From assembly GCA_964235705.1 (NCBI GenBank), contig CAXSDP010000003.1, positions 1 through 64,000 of the forward strand: DNA of 64,000 bases, in the 5' to 3' direction. Every line of letters begins with the position of its first letter. Position 1 is the first letter of the stretch. The position numbers were made by a program, and so were the translations under genes. This document shows, piece after piece, positions 49,799-58,856 of the stretch. Under the pieces are notes generated by a model. The model was given only the letters and a program-made list of their open reading frames with translations. It was not told the DNA's origin and ran no database searches. The stretch comes from RH-AL1 sp964235705 (GTDB lineage Bacteria; Pseudomonadota; Alphaproteobacteria; Rhizobiales; Beijerinckiaceae).

Positions 49799-51364
49799 AT
49801 GCAGACGCTAGCGGAGGTCGCGACCGGAGTCCGGCCCAAGGCCAAAGGTGACGCGCCCCGCACGATACGGCTGCACCGGGACGACAACGTCGCCATCGTC
49901 GTCAACGATTTCGGCCTGCCCGCCGGCACCGTCCTCGCCGACGGTTTGACCCTCCGGGAGTTCGTGCCCCAGGGGCACAAGGTGGCCTTGGCGGACCTCG
50001 CCGTCGGCGACGCGGTGCGGCGCTACGGCGAAACCGTGGGGTTGGCGACGCGGGCCATCGCGCGCGGCGCCTGGGTGGAGGAATCCCGCGTCGCGACGCC
50101 GGCCGCCCCCGACCTCGACAGGCTTGAGCTCGCCACCCGCGTGCCGGCGCCGCTCCCACCGCTCGCCGGCCACACGTTCGAGGGCTATCGCAACCCGGAC
50201 GGGTCGGTGGGAACCAAGAACATCCTGGCCATCTCGATCAGCGTGCAATGCGTGGCCGGCACGGTCGGCTCCGTGATCGAGCGGATCAAGCGCTAACTGC
50301 TGCCCCGCTACCCCAACGTCGACGACGTCGTCGGCCTGACCCACGCCTACGGCTGCGGGGTCGCCATCAACGCGCCCGAGGCGGCCATCCCGATCCGCAC
50401 GCTGCAGAACCTCGCCACCAACCCGAACTTCGGCGGCGAGGTCATGGTGGTCGGGCTCGGCTGCGAGAAGCTCGTGTCCGAGCGGCTGCTGCCGGAGGGC
50501 CAGACCGGCGTCGTGCGCCTTCAGGACGAGCGGCACCGCGGCTTCGCCAGCATGGTGGACAGCATCATGGCGATGGCGGACGCCCGCCTCGCCGTGCTCG
50601 ACCGGCGACGGCGCGAGACCTGCCCAGCCTCCGACCTGGTCGTCGGCATGCAGTGCGGCGGCAGCGACGCCTTCTCCGGCGTCACCGCGAACCCGGCGCT
50701 GGGCTTCGCCGCCGACCTCATCGTGCGCTGCGGCGGCACGGTGATGTTCTCCGAGGTGACGGAGGTGCGCGACGCGATCCACCTGCTGACGCCCCGCGCG
50801 CGCGACGCCGACGTGGCGAGGGCGCTGATCCGCGAGATGGCCTGGTACGACGACTACCTCGCCAAGGGCGGGGCGGACCGGCGTGCCAACCCCTCGCCCG
50901 GCAACAAGAAGGGCGGCCTCAACAACATCGTCGAGAAGGCGCTGGGCTCTGTGGCGAAGTCCGGGTCGAGCGCCATCAGTGGCGTGCTCGCGCCCGGCGA
51001 GCGCGTCCGCGAGCGCGGGCTGATCTTCGCGGCGACGCCGGCGAGCGACTTCGTTTGCGGCACGCTGCAACTCGCCTCCGGCATGACGCTGCAGGTGTTC
51101 TCGACCGGGCGCGGCACGCCCTACGGCCTCGCCGAGGCCCCGGTGATCAAGGTCGGCACCCGCACCGAGCTGGCCGAGCGCTGGTCGGACCTGATCGACC
51201 TGGACGCCGGCCGCATCGCCACCGGCGAGGCGACGATCGCGGAGGTCGGATGGGAGCTGTTCCACCTCATCCTCGACGTGGCGAGCGGGCGCAAGCGGCC
51301 CTGGTCGGACCAGTGGGGCCTGTTCAACGACCTGACCCTGTTCAACCCGGCGCCCATCACTTGA
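49799..51364 (+). pseudogene. garD: Galactarate dehydratase gene with one in-frame nonsense codon
   Basis: The frame encodes 521 residues, close to the 523 of E. coli GarD, if one TAA at 50294-50296 (codon 166) is ignored. Before it are the SAF-like domain (TIRLHRDDNVAIVVNDFGLP) and GYRNPDGSVGTKNILAISIS. After it, in the same frame, are YPNVDDVVGLTHAYGCGVAI, NPNFGGEVMVVGLGCEKLVS, MQCGGSDAFSGVTANPALGF and the C-terminal domain. At this place related proteins usually have Glu before Leu-Leu-Pro, so a GAA to TAA change explains the stop. GarD converts galactarate to 5-keto-4-deoxy-D-glucarate. It may be a recent pseudogene or a base-call error. Confidence 0.88.
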
Positions 51365-51481
51365 TGGGGGACGGGACTTGACGAGGTAGCTGTACCTTAT
51401 GCCGGATCCATCGCGGTCGCGAGCGCGCGGCGAAGCCGGTTCCCACATGGTCCGCGGCTGAGGGATCGCGGAGGTCGGCCC

Positions 51482-52558
51482 TCAAGCCACCGTCTCGCCC
51501 AGCAGCCACGGCACGCCGCACTCCGTCGCGATGCCGCGCACCTCAGCCAGCAGGTTGCGGCCGACCGGGATGCCGTCCCGCAGGCGCCGCGCGGCGGCGG
51601 CGCGCTCCGGATCGCCGGCGACCATCACCGGCTTGGCCGCGTCGACCGGCACGGTGGCGCGCAACGCGTCGCACAGGTCCGCCACGTCGGCCTCGAACGC
51701 GCCCGGCTCGCGGAACAGCGTGGGGCGCAGCGCGAGGAAGAAGTGGCCGATGTCCATGCCTTGCGGCTTGCGCGTGTGCATGGGGTCGGTGACCAGCGTG
51801 GCGCCCGACAGGCAGGACGCCAGGATGTTCACCATGACCGCTAGTCCGTATCCTTTGTGACTGCCGCCGTCCGGGCTGCCCCCCAGCGAGGTGAGGGTGC
51901 CGCCTTTCTCCGCCGCCTCCAGCGGGTCGGTGGAGGGCGCCCCGTCCCTGGTCAGCAGCCAGCCGGGCGGGGCGGCCAAGTTCTCGTTCGCCTTGTTGCG
52001 GATCCGCCCGGCCGCGACGGTGGTCGTCGCCATGTCCAGCAGGAAGGGCTCGCCCGGTCGGCCCGGCGCCGCGAAGGCCCAAGGGTCCGTGCTCAGCCGC
52101 GTCTGAGTGCCGCCGGTCGGCGCCACCTGCGTGACGGCGGCCGATGTCGCCACCATGCCGACCAGCCCGGCGTCGGCCGCCATGCGGGCGTAGAAACCGC
52201 ACGCGCCGAAATGGGCCGAGTTGCGGACGCTCACGACGCCCACGCCAATGGCTTGGGCCTTGACGATCGCCAGCTCCATGGCCTGGCGCGACGGCTCGTG
52301 CCCCAGGCCGCCGTCGGCGTCGATGAGGGCGGCCACGGGCGTGTCGCTCACCACGCGCGGCTCGGCCGCCATGCGCAGGCGGCCGGCCTTCACGCGCTGG
52401 TGGTAGTTCGGCACCATGGAGATGCCGTGGCTGTCGATGCCGTGCAGGTCGGCGTAGGCCATCACCTCGGCCGTGCGGACGGCGTAGGCGGGCTTCATGC
52501 CCCACGCGGTGAGGAGGGCTTCGATCTGCGCGGAATGATCTTTGTACGACGCGTGCAT
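51482..52558 (-). CDS. Malate/L-lactate dehydrogenase (LDH2/MDH2) family oxidoreductase
   Basis: This 358-residue protein has the family motifs YADLHGIDSHGISMVPNYHQ, VSVRNSAHFGACGFYARMA, PFLLDMATTTVAAGRI and GGSHKGYGLAVMVNILASC. Enzymes of this fold reduce 2-keto acids with NAD(P)H, for instance 2,3-diketo-L-gulonate, pyrroline-2-carboxylate or sulfolactate. ATG 52558 is preceded by AAGGAGTGCGG, an optimal ribosome-binding site. It is convergent with garD and divergent from the TPP enzyme gene. A role on a keto acid of the sugar-acid locus is inferred. Confidence 0.9.
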   Translation of the reverse strand: MHASYKDHSAQIEALLTAWGMKPAYAVRTAEVMAYADLHGIDSHGISMVPNYHQRVKAGRLRMAAEPRVVSDTPVAALIDADGGLGHEPSRQAMELAIVKAQAIGVGVVSVRNSAHFGACGFYARMAADAGLVGMVATSAAVTQVAPTGGTQTRLSTDPWAFAAPGRPGEPFLLDMATTTVAAGRIRNKANENLAAPPGWLLTRDGAPSTDPLEAAEKGGTLTSLGGSPDGGSHKGYGLAVMVNILASCLSGATLVTDPMHTRKPQGMDIGHFFLALRPTLFREPGAFEADVADLCDALRATVPVDAAKPVMVAGDPERAAAARRLRDGIPVGRNLLAEVRGIATECGVPWLLGETVA

Positions 52559-52771
52559 CCGCACTCCTTCTGGTGAGTGGTCCCGCCCCGCAGGCGCCCT
52601 CGGCGACGAGCGTCGATCCGGCGCCGCGCGGGGAGGACCGGGTCTCGCCCATGATCGCGGCCGCGTCCGGTCTCGCAACCCCCCGGAAGTGGGGGCCGGT
52701 TGACCGGTGACCGCCACCACACGAGTTTGCTATCGATGCTCCCTTTCGAGGCGGTAGCCGGAGATGTCCGA

Positions 52772-54475
52772 ATGACTGGCCTTCAACGACCACCCGCCCG
52801 GACCGGCGGCCGCATCCTCGTCGACCAACTCCTGATCCACGGCGCGGACATGGCCTTCTGCGTGCCCGGCGAGAGCTACCTCGCCGTGCTCGATGGCCTC
52901 TACGACGCCCGCGACCGGATCAAGCTCATCAACGCGCGCCACGAGGCCGGCGCCGCCAACATGGCGGACGCCTACGGCAAGCTCACCGGCCGGCCCGGGA
53001 TCTGCCTCGTCACGCGCGGGCCGGGCGCCTGCCACGCGGCGGTGGGGGTCCACATCGCCCACCAGGACTCGACGCCGATGATCCTGCTGATCGGCCAGGT
53101 CGGTCGCGACATGAGCGATCGCGAAGCCTTCCAGGAGATCGACTACCGGCGGATGTTCGGGCCGGTCGCCAAATGGGCCGCGCAGATCGACGTCACGGGG
53201 CGCATCCCCGAGTACATGGCCCGCGCGTTCCACGTCGCCACCTCCGGTCGTCCCGGTCCGGTGGTCCTGGCCTTGCCGGAGGACATGCTGACCGAGGCCG
53301 CCGTCGTGGCCGACGCCGCGCCGTACCTGCGGGTCGGCTCGGAAGCCTCTTCGCGGCAGATGGCGGCCTTCGGCGAACGCCTCGCGGGAGCGGAGCGCCC
53401 GCTGCTCCTCGTCGGCGGTTCCGGCTGGACCGACGCGGCGTGCGCGCAGGTCAGGGCCTTCGCGGAAGCCGCCGGCATCCCCGCCGCGACGTCCTTCCGC
53501 CGGCAGGACGTGTTCGACCACCGCTCGCCGTGCTTCGCCGGCGACCTCGGGACCTCGGGGCCGCCCGCCCTGGTCCAACGGGTGAAGGACGCCGACCTGC
53601 TGGTGGTCGTGGGCGCGCGGCTGGGCGAGATGACGACGCAGGGCTACTCCGTCATGGCGTCGCCCCGCCCGCGCCAGCGCCTCGTCCACGTCCACGCGAG
53701 CGCCGACGAGATCGGCCGCGTGTTCACGCCGGACCTCGGGATCGTCGCGGCGCCGTCCGCCTTCGCCGGCGCGCTGCGCGAGGTCGCCCCGCTCGATCCG
53801 GCGCGCTGGCGCGACTGGTGCCAGGCGGCGCGCCGGGACTACGTCGCCGCCGTCGTCCCGCCGGACTACGAGGGCGCGCTCGACCTGCCGAAGGTCATGG
53901 AAGCGCTGGGTGGCCGGTTGCCGGACGACGCCGTGGTGACCCTGGACGCCGGCAACCACACGGGCTGGCCGCAACGCTACCTGGCTTACGGCCGCCCTGG
54001 CCGCCAGCTCGGCTCGACGTGCGGTTCGATGGGCTACGCGGTGCCGGCGGCGGTCGCCGCCTCCCTCGTCCACCCGGACCGCCTCGTGGTCGGCTGCGTC
54101 GGCGACGGCGGGTTCATGATGTGCGGGATGGAGCTCGCCACCGCCATCCAGCACGGCGGCACGCCGATCATCCTGGTGTTCAACAACGCCATGTACGGCA
54201 CGATCCGGATGCACCAGGAGCGCGAACACCCCGAACGGGTGGTCGGAACGGACCTGCGCAACCCGGATTTCGTCGCGCTCGCGCGGTCGCTGGGCGCCCA
54301 CGCCGAGGTCGTGACCCGCACGGACGCGTTCGCCGCCGCCTTCGAGCGGGCGGCGACCTGCGGCAAGGCCGCGCTGATCGAACTGCGCACGGACCCCGAG
54401 CTGATCTCGACGCGCGCGACGATCAGCGGGTTGCGGGCGCGCGCCGCCGCCGCCAAGGCCGAAGCGGGCGCCTGA
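52772..54475 (+). CDS. Thiamine pyrophosphate-dependent enzyme, acetolactate synthase-like
   Basis: This 567-residue protein, from ATG 52772, has the three TPP-enzyme domains. The PYR domain carries the activating Glu in NARHEAGAANMADAYGKLTG and GPGACHAAVGVHIAHQDSTP. The central domain has LLVVVGARLGEMTTQGYSVM. The PP domain has the cofactor motif GDGGFMMCGMELATAIQHGG with ILVFNNAMYGTIRMHQ. Such proteins include acetolactate synthase, glyoxylate carboligase and various 2-keto acid decarboxylases. The next gene is an IlvD/Edd dehydratase, but the locus suggests sugar-acid rather than valine metabolism. The specificity is open. Confidence 0.88.
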   Translation: MTGLQRPPARTGGRILVDQLLIHGADMAFCVPGESYLAVLDGLYDARDRIKLINARHEAGAANMADAYGKLTGRPGICLVTRGPGACHAAVGVHIAHQDSTPMILLIGQVGRDMSDREAFQEIDYRRMFGPVAKWAAQIDVTGRIPEYMARAFHVATSGRPGPVVLALPEDMLTEAAVVADAAPYLRVGSEASSRQMAAFGERLAGAERPLLLVGGSGWTDAACAQVRAFAEAAGIPAATSFRRQDVFDHRSPCFAGDLGTSGPPALVQRVKDADLLVVVGARLGEMTTQGYSVMASPRPRQRLVHVHASADEIGRVFTPDLGIVAAPSAFAGALREVAPLDPARWRDWCQAARRDYVAAVVPPDYEGALDLPKVMEALGGRLPDDAVVTLDAGNHTGWPQRYLAYGRPGRQLGSTCGSMGYAVPAAVAASLVHPDRLVVGCVGDGGFMMCGMELATAIQHGGTPIILVFNNAMYGTIRMHQEREHPERVVGTDLRNPDFVALARSLGAHAEVVTRTDAFAAAFERAATCGKAALIELRTDPELISTRATISGLRARAAAAKAEAGA

Positions 54476-54547
54476 GGTCCACATCCCCGTCGCGGACCCC
54501 GGATCCCCTCGATCGAGCCGCCGATCAGACACCAAGGACGCTTGCCC

Positions 54548-56314
54548 GTGACCCACGACCCATCCGCGAACGGCCCCGCGACCGCCCGCCGACAGCCCTC
54601 CGAGCTTCGCTCCGCCCGCTGGTTCGGCCCGGCCGACCTCCGCTCCTTCGGTCACCGCTCGCGCGCCATGCAGATGGGCTACGCGCCGGAGGAATGGACC
54701 GGCCGGCCGGTGATCGCCATCCTCAATACCTGGTCCGACCTCCAGCCCTGCCACATGCACTTCAAGAGCCGCGTCGACGACGTGAAGCGCGGGGTGTTGA
54801 TGGCCGGCGGCTTCCCCGTCGAACTGCCCGCCCTGTCGGTCAGCGAGTCCTACGTCAAGCCGACCAGCATGATGTACCGCAACATGCTGGCGATGGAGGC
54901 GGAGGAGCTGCTGCGCTCCCACCCGGTCGACGGCGCCGTGCTGATGGGTGGGTGCGACAAGACGACCCCGGCCCTGCTGCTGGGGGCGACGAGCATGGAC
55001 CTGCCCGCGATCTTCGTGCCGGCCGGGCCGATGCTGCGGGGCCACTGGCAGGGCAAGGTGCTGGGCAGCGGCAGCGACAGCTGGAAGTACTGGGACGAGC
55101 TGCGCGCCGGCACGATCACCGCCGAGGATTGGTTGGGTGTCGAGGGCGGCATCGCGCGCTCTTACGGCACCTGCATGACGATGGGCACGGCGAGCACGAT
55201 GACGGCGATCGCCGAGGCGCTGGGCATGGTGCTGCCCGGCGGGTCGAGCATCCCGGCGGCGGATGCCGGCCACATCCGGCTGGCCTCCGAGAGCGGGCGG
55301 CGGATCGTCGACATGGTTTGGGAGGACTTGTCGCCGAGCCGCATCCAGACGCGCCCCGCCTTCGGCAACGCGATCGCCGTCGCCATGGCGATGGGCTGCT
55401 CCACCAACGCCATCATCCACCTCATCGCGATGGCGCGCCGCGCCGGCCACGACGTCGGCCTCGCCGATTTCGAGCGCTACAGCCGCACCGTCCCGGTGAT
55501 CGCCAACGTGCGCCCGAGCGGCTCGCGCCACCTGATGGAGGACTTCTTCTACGCCGGCGGCAGCCGCGCCCTGATGGAAACCATGCGCGAGCACCTCAAC
55601 CTCGACTGCCTGACGGTGACCGGGCGCAGCCTCGGCGCCAACATCGCCGGCGCGCGCGTCTTCGACGACGACGTGATCCGTCCGATGGACAGGCCGATCT
55701 ACCGCGAGGGCTCGCTCGCCGTGCTGACCGGCAACCTCGCCCCCGACGGCTGCGTGATCAAGCCGGCGGCGATGGACGGGCGCTTCCTCAAGCATTCCGG
55801 CCCCGCGCTCGTCTTCGACGATTACCCGAGCCTGAAGGCGGCGATGGACGACGAGACGCTCGACGTCACCGCCGACCACGTCCTCGTGCTCCGCAACGCC
55901 GGGCCGCAGGGCGGGCCGGGCATGCCGGAATGGGGCATGCTGCCGATGCCGAGGAAGCTCCTGAAGGAGGGTCATCGCGACATGCTGCGCTTGTCGGACG
56001 CGCGCATGAGCGGCACCAGCTACGGCGCGTGCGTCCTGCACGTCAGCCCGGAAAGCTGGGTCGGCGGCCCGCTCGCCCTGCTGCGGACCGGCGACGTCGT
56101 CACGGTCGACGTCGACGCCCGCGCGATCCGCATGGAGGTCGACGACGCCGAACTCTCCAGGCGACGCGACGCGTGGACCCCGCCGCCCCGGCGCTACGAG
56201 CGGGGCTACGGCGTCATGTTCAGCCAACACATCCAGCAGGCGAACGAAGGGTGCGACTTCGACTTCCTGCGCACCGATCACGGTGCCCCGGTGCCCGAGC
56301 CCGCCATCTACTAG
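54548..56314 (+). CDS. IlvD/Edd-family dehydratase, probably a sugar-acid (arabinonate/xylonate-type) dehydratase
   Basis: This 588-residue iron-sulfur dehydratase has the three cluster cysteines in context: NTWSDLQPCHMHF, LMGGCDKTTPALLL and ARSYGTCMTMGTASTMTAIA. PGGSSIPAADAGHIRLA, GCVIKPAAMDGRFLKHSGPA and ARMSGTSYGACVLHVSPES are also present. These features fit the L-arabinonate/D-xylonate dehydratase branch, which makes 2-keto-3-deoxy sugar acids, rather than the housekeeping IlvD. The start is GTG 54548, or TTG 54542. It follows the TPP enzyme by 72 nt and converges on the ABC transporter operon. Confidence 0.88.
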   Translation: MTHDPSANGPATARRQPSELRSARWFGPADLRSFGHRSRAMQMGYAPEEWTGRPVIAILNTWSDLQPCHMHFKSRVDDVKRGVLMAGGFPVELPALSVSESYVKPTSMMYRNMLAMEAEELLRSHPVDGAVLMGGCDKTTPALLLGATSMDLPAIFVPAGPMLRGHWQGKVLGSGSDSWKYWDELRAGTITAEDWLGVEGGIARSYGTCMTMGTASTMTAIAEALGMVLPGGSSIPAADAGHIRLASESGRRIVDMVWEDLSPSRIQTRPAFGNAIAVAMAMGCSTNAIIHLIAMARRAGHDVGLADFERYSRTVPVIANVRPSGSRHLMEDFFYAGGSRALMETMREHLNLDCLTVTGRSLGANIAGARVFDDDVIRPMDRPIYREGSLAVLTGNLAPDGCVIKPAAMDGRFLKHSGPALVFDDYPSLKAAMDDETLDVTADHVLVLRNAGPQGGPGMPEWGMLPMPRKLLKEGHRDMLRLSDARMSGTSYGACVLHVSPESWVGGPLALLRTGDVVTVDVDARAIRMEVDDAELSRRRDAWTPPPRRYERGYGVMFSQHIQQANEGCDFDFLRTDHGAPVPEPAIY

Positions 56315-56343
56315 GACATTGGGCGTCGCCGGGACGACGTGCG

Positions 56344-57972
56344 TCACGCGGCGTACCGTCCCCGGCCCGGCACCGCCGCCAGCAACGCGCGCGTGTAGGG
56401 ATGCCCCGCGCGGGCGAAGAGGTCGGCCGTCGGCCCCGTCTCGACGATCTCGCCGTGCCGCATGACGGCGATCCTGTCGCAGATCTGCGCGGCGACCCGG
56501 AGGTCGTGCGTGATGAAGAGCATCGACAAGCCGAGGCGCGCCTTCAGGTCCTCGAGCAGGGCCAGCACCTGCGCCTGGACCGACACGTCCAGCGCCGACA
56601 CGGCCTCGTCGGCCACCAGCACCTCGGGCTCGAGGGCCAGGGCGCGGGCGATGCCGATGCGCTGGCGCTGCCCGCCGGAGAACTCGTGGGGGAAGCGCGC
56701 CGCCGCCGCGGGATCGAGCCCGACCAGCGCCAGGAGCCGACGGGCGCGTTCCATCGCCTCGGCCTCGGGCAGGCCGTGCGCGATGGGCCCTTCGGCGATG
56801 ATCCGGCCGACCTTGCGGCGCGGGTTCAGCGACGCGTGGGGATCCTGGAACACCATCTGGACGCGGCTGCGCGCCTGCCGCAGCGCCCGCCCCCCGAGCC
56901 GGGTCAGGTCGGTGTCGCCGAGCCGTACGGTGCCGCGATCGGGTTCGAGCAACCGGACCACGAGACGGGCCACCGACGACTTGCCCGATCCCGACTCGCC
57001 GACGAGGCCGAACGTCTCGCCCTGGCGGATCAGGAAGGCGATGTCGCGGGCGGCCTCGACGCGGCGGGGCGGACGGAACAGGCCGGCCGAACTGACGTAG
57101 GTCTTCGAGAGCCCCACGACTTCGAGCGACTTGGCGTGGCGCTCGAGGGACGCGCGGGCGGGCGGGTCCATGGAGGGCACGGCGGCCAGGAGCCCGCGCG
57201 TGTAGGCCGCCCGGGGTGTCGCCAGCACCGCCTCGGCCGGCCCACTCTCGACGACTTGGCCGTGCCGGAGCACGACCACCCTGTCGGCGATCTCCGCCAC
57301 CACGCCGAAGTCGTGGGTGATGAACATCACCGCCATCGAGCGGCGGCGCTGGAGGTCGCGGACGAGGGCGAGGATCTGCGCCTGGCTGGTGACGTCGAGC
57401 GCCGTGGTGGGCTCGTCGGCCACCAGCACGGCGGGTTCGAGCGCCAGCGCCATGGCGATCGCCACCCGCTGGCGCTGCCCGCCGGAGAGCTGGTGCGGGT
57501 AGGCCCTCACGACGCGCTCGGGGTCCGGCAGGCCCACCTCGCCGGCGAGGGCGAGGGCCTTGGCGCGGCGGGCGGCTGGGGCGAGCAGGCCGTGCGCCTC
57601 GAACATCTCGGCCATCTGGTCGCCGACGCGCATGAGCGGGTTCAGCGCCGTCATGGGCTCCTGGAACACCATGGCGATGCGGCGGCCGCGCACGTCGCGC
57701 CACGCCGCGGGCCCGAGCCTGAGGAGGTCGCGGCCCTCGAACAGGATTTCCCCTCCCACCGCGGCGACGGAGGGCGGCAGCAGGCCGAGCAGCGCGTGGG
57801 CGCACATGGACTTGCCGGACCCCGACTCGCCGACCACGCAGAGGACGTCGCCGGCCACGAGGTCGAAGGACGCGCCGTCGACCGCGAAGGGCCGGTCGGC
57901 CCCGGCGGGCAGGGCGATGCGCAGGTCCCGGACCGAGAGGACGGGAGGCGTCGCGACGGGGTGTCCCATCAT
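56344..57972 (-). CDS. Fused two-domain ABC transporter ATPase of the peptide/nickel family (DppD-DppF type)
   Basis: This 542-residue protein carries two complete nucleotide-binding domains. The first has GESGSGKSMCAHALLG, the signature LSGGQRQRVAIAMALA and VLVADEPTTALDV. The second has GESGSGKSSVARLVVR, FSGGQRQRIGIARALA and VLVADEAVSALDV. Each ends with the oligopeptide-binding extension typical of Dpp/Opp ATPases (HPYTRALLAAVPGRGR). Two separate genes are usual in peptide systems; the fused form is common in Rhizobiales. The ATG overlaps the permease stop (ATGA). Confidence 0.93.
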   Translation of the reverse strand: MMGHPVATPPVLSVRDLRIALPAGADRPFAVDGASFDLVAGDVLCVVGESGSGKSMCAHALLGLLPPSVAAVGGEILFEGRDLLRLGPAAWRDVRGRRIAMVFQEPMTALNPLMRVGDQMAEMFEAHGLLAPAARRAKALALAGEVGLPDPERVVRAYPHQLSGGQRQRVAIAMALALEPAVLVADEPTTALDVTSQAQILALVRDLQRRRSMAVMFITHDFGVVAEIADRVVVLRHGQVVESGPAEAVLATPRAAYTRGLLAAVPSMDPPARASLERHAKSLEVVGLSKTYVSSAGLFRPPRRVEAARDIAFLIRQGETFGLVGESGSGKSSVARLVVRLLEPDRGTVRLGDTDLTRLGGRALRQARSRVQMVFQDPHASLNPRRKVGRIIAEGPIAHGLPEAEAMERARRLLALVGLDPAAAARFPHEFSGGQRQRIGIARALALEPEVLVADEAVSALDVSVQAQVLALLEDLKARLGLSMLFITHDLRVAAQICDRIAVMRHGEIVETGPTADLFARAGHPYTRALLAAVPGRGRYAA

Positions 57973-58856
57973 CGTCCCTCCCGGGCGAACCTCGGGTTGA
58001 GGATGTCGTTCAGCCCCTCGCCGAGGAGGTTGATGGCGAGCACCGTCAGCAGGATGAGCAGGCCCGGGCAGGCGCAGATCCACGGGGCCTGCCGGATCAC
58101 GGTGCGCCCCGCTCCGACCATGAAGCCCCAGGACATGAGGTTGGGGTCGCCGAGCCCCAGGAAGGACAGCGAGGACTCGAGCAGGATCGCGGTCGCCACC
58201 ATCAGCGATCCCAGCACCACGATCGGCGACAAGGTGTTGGGCAGGATCTCGCGCCACAGGATCGATGCCGTGGTCTGGCCGCTGACGACGGCGGCCTGGA
58301 CGTAGTCGCGGGAGCGCAGCGACAGCACCTCGCCGCGCACGAGCCGCGTGACCGGCGGCCAGCTCACCAGGGCGATGGCGAGGATCATCGAGGATAGCGA
58401 GGGCTGCAGGAAGGCCACCAGGACGATCGCCAGCGCGAAGCTCGGGATCGTCTGGAACAGTTCTGTGAAGCGCATGAGGAGGTCGTCGACCCAACCGCCG
58501 CGGTAGCCCGCCAGGGCGCCGAGCGGGATGCCGATGAGCAGGGCCGCCAGCGTCGACACGAGCCCGACGGTCAGCGACACGCTGGCGCCGTGGACGAGGC
58601 CCGAGGCGATGTCGCGCCCGAGCGCGTCGGTGCCCAACGGGACGCGGGCGAGGCTGAAGGGCGGCACGAAGGGGCGCTGCGCCATCCGCCACGGCGAGGC
58701 GGGATAGAGCGTGGGGCCGAGGACCGCGCCGCCGACCACCACGAGCAGGATGACGGCGCCGAGGACGAAGCCGGGGTGGCGCAGCAGCCGGTGCCGTGCG
58801 CGGCGGCGCGGGGCCGCACCGGTCCGCGCCGCCGGGAGGGCCTCGGTGGCGCTCAT
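57969..58856 (-). CDS. ABC transporter permease, DppC type
   Basis: This 295-residue inner-membrane subunit has an N-terminal extension, a first helix (GFVLGAVILLVVVGGAVLGP), then the DppC-type core with LGTDALGRDIASGLVHGASV, VDDLLMRFTELFQTIPSFAL and the ATPase-contacting loop region EILPNTLSPIVVLGSLMVAT. The terminal segment AINLLGEGLNDILNP is characteristic. It overlaps both neighbours by 4 nt, so the four transporter genes form one operon. Confidence 0.93.
   Translation of the reverse strand: MSATEALPAARTGAAPRRRARHRLLRHPGFVLGAVILLVVVGGAVLGPTLYPASPWRMAQRPFVPPFSLARVPLGTDALGRDIASGLVHGASVSLTVGLVSTLAALLIGIPLGALAGYRGGWVDDLLMRFTELFQTIPSFALAIVLVAFLQPSLSSMILAIALVSWPPVTRLVRGEVLSLRSRDYVQAAVVSGQTTASILWREILPNTLSPIVVLGSLMVATAILLESSLSFLGLGDPNLMSWGFMVGAGRTVIRQAPWICACPGLLILLTVLAINLLGEGLNDILNPRFAREGR

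Noticed and set aside
50294..50296. Programmed stop-codon readthrough or recoding in garD
   Set aside because: TAA is not used for selenocysteine or pyrrolysine, and no downstream element is visible. A point mutation or base-call error is simpler.
56344..57972. Two ABC ATPase genes with a sequencing fusion
   Set aside because: The linker between the two nucleotide-binding domains is in frame and each domain is complete. Fused DppDF-type ATPases are common in this group.
52730..58305. Very long open frames on both strands (about 1700 codons) over the TPP enzyme, dehydratase and ABC ATPase genes
   Set aside because: They run antisense or out of frame to conserved genes and show only Arg/Pro/Gly-rich composition. 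High GC removes stop codons in these frames.
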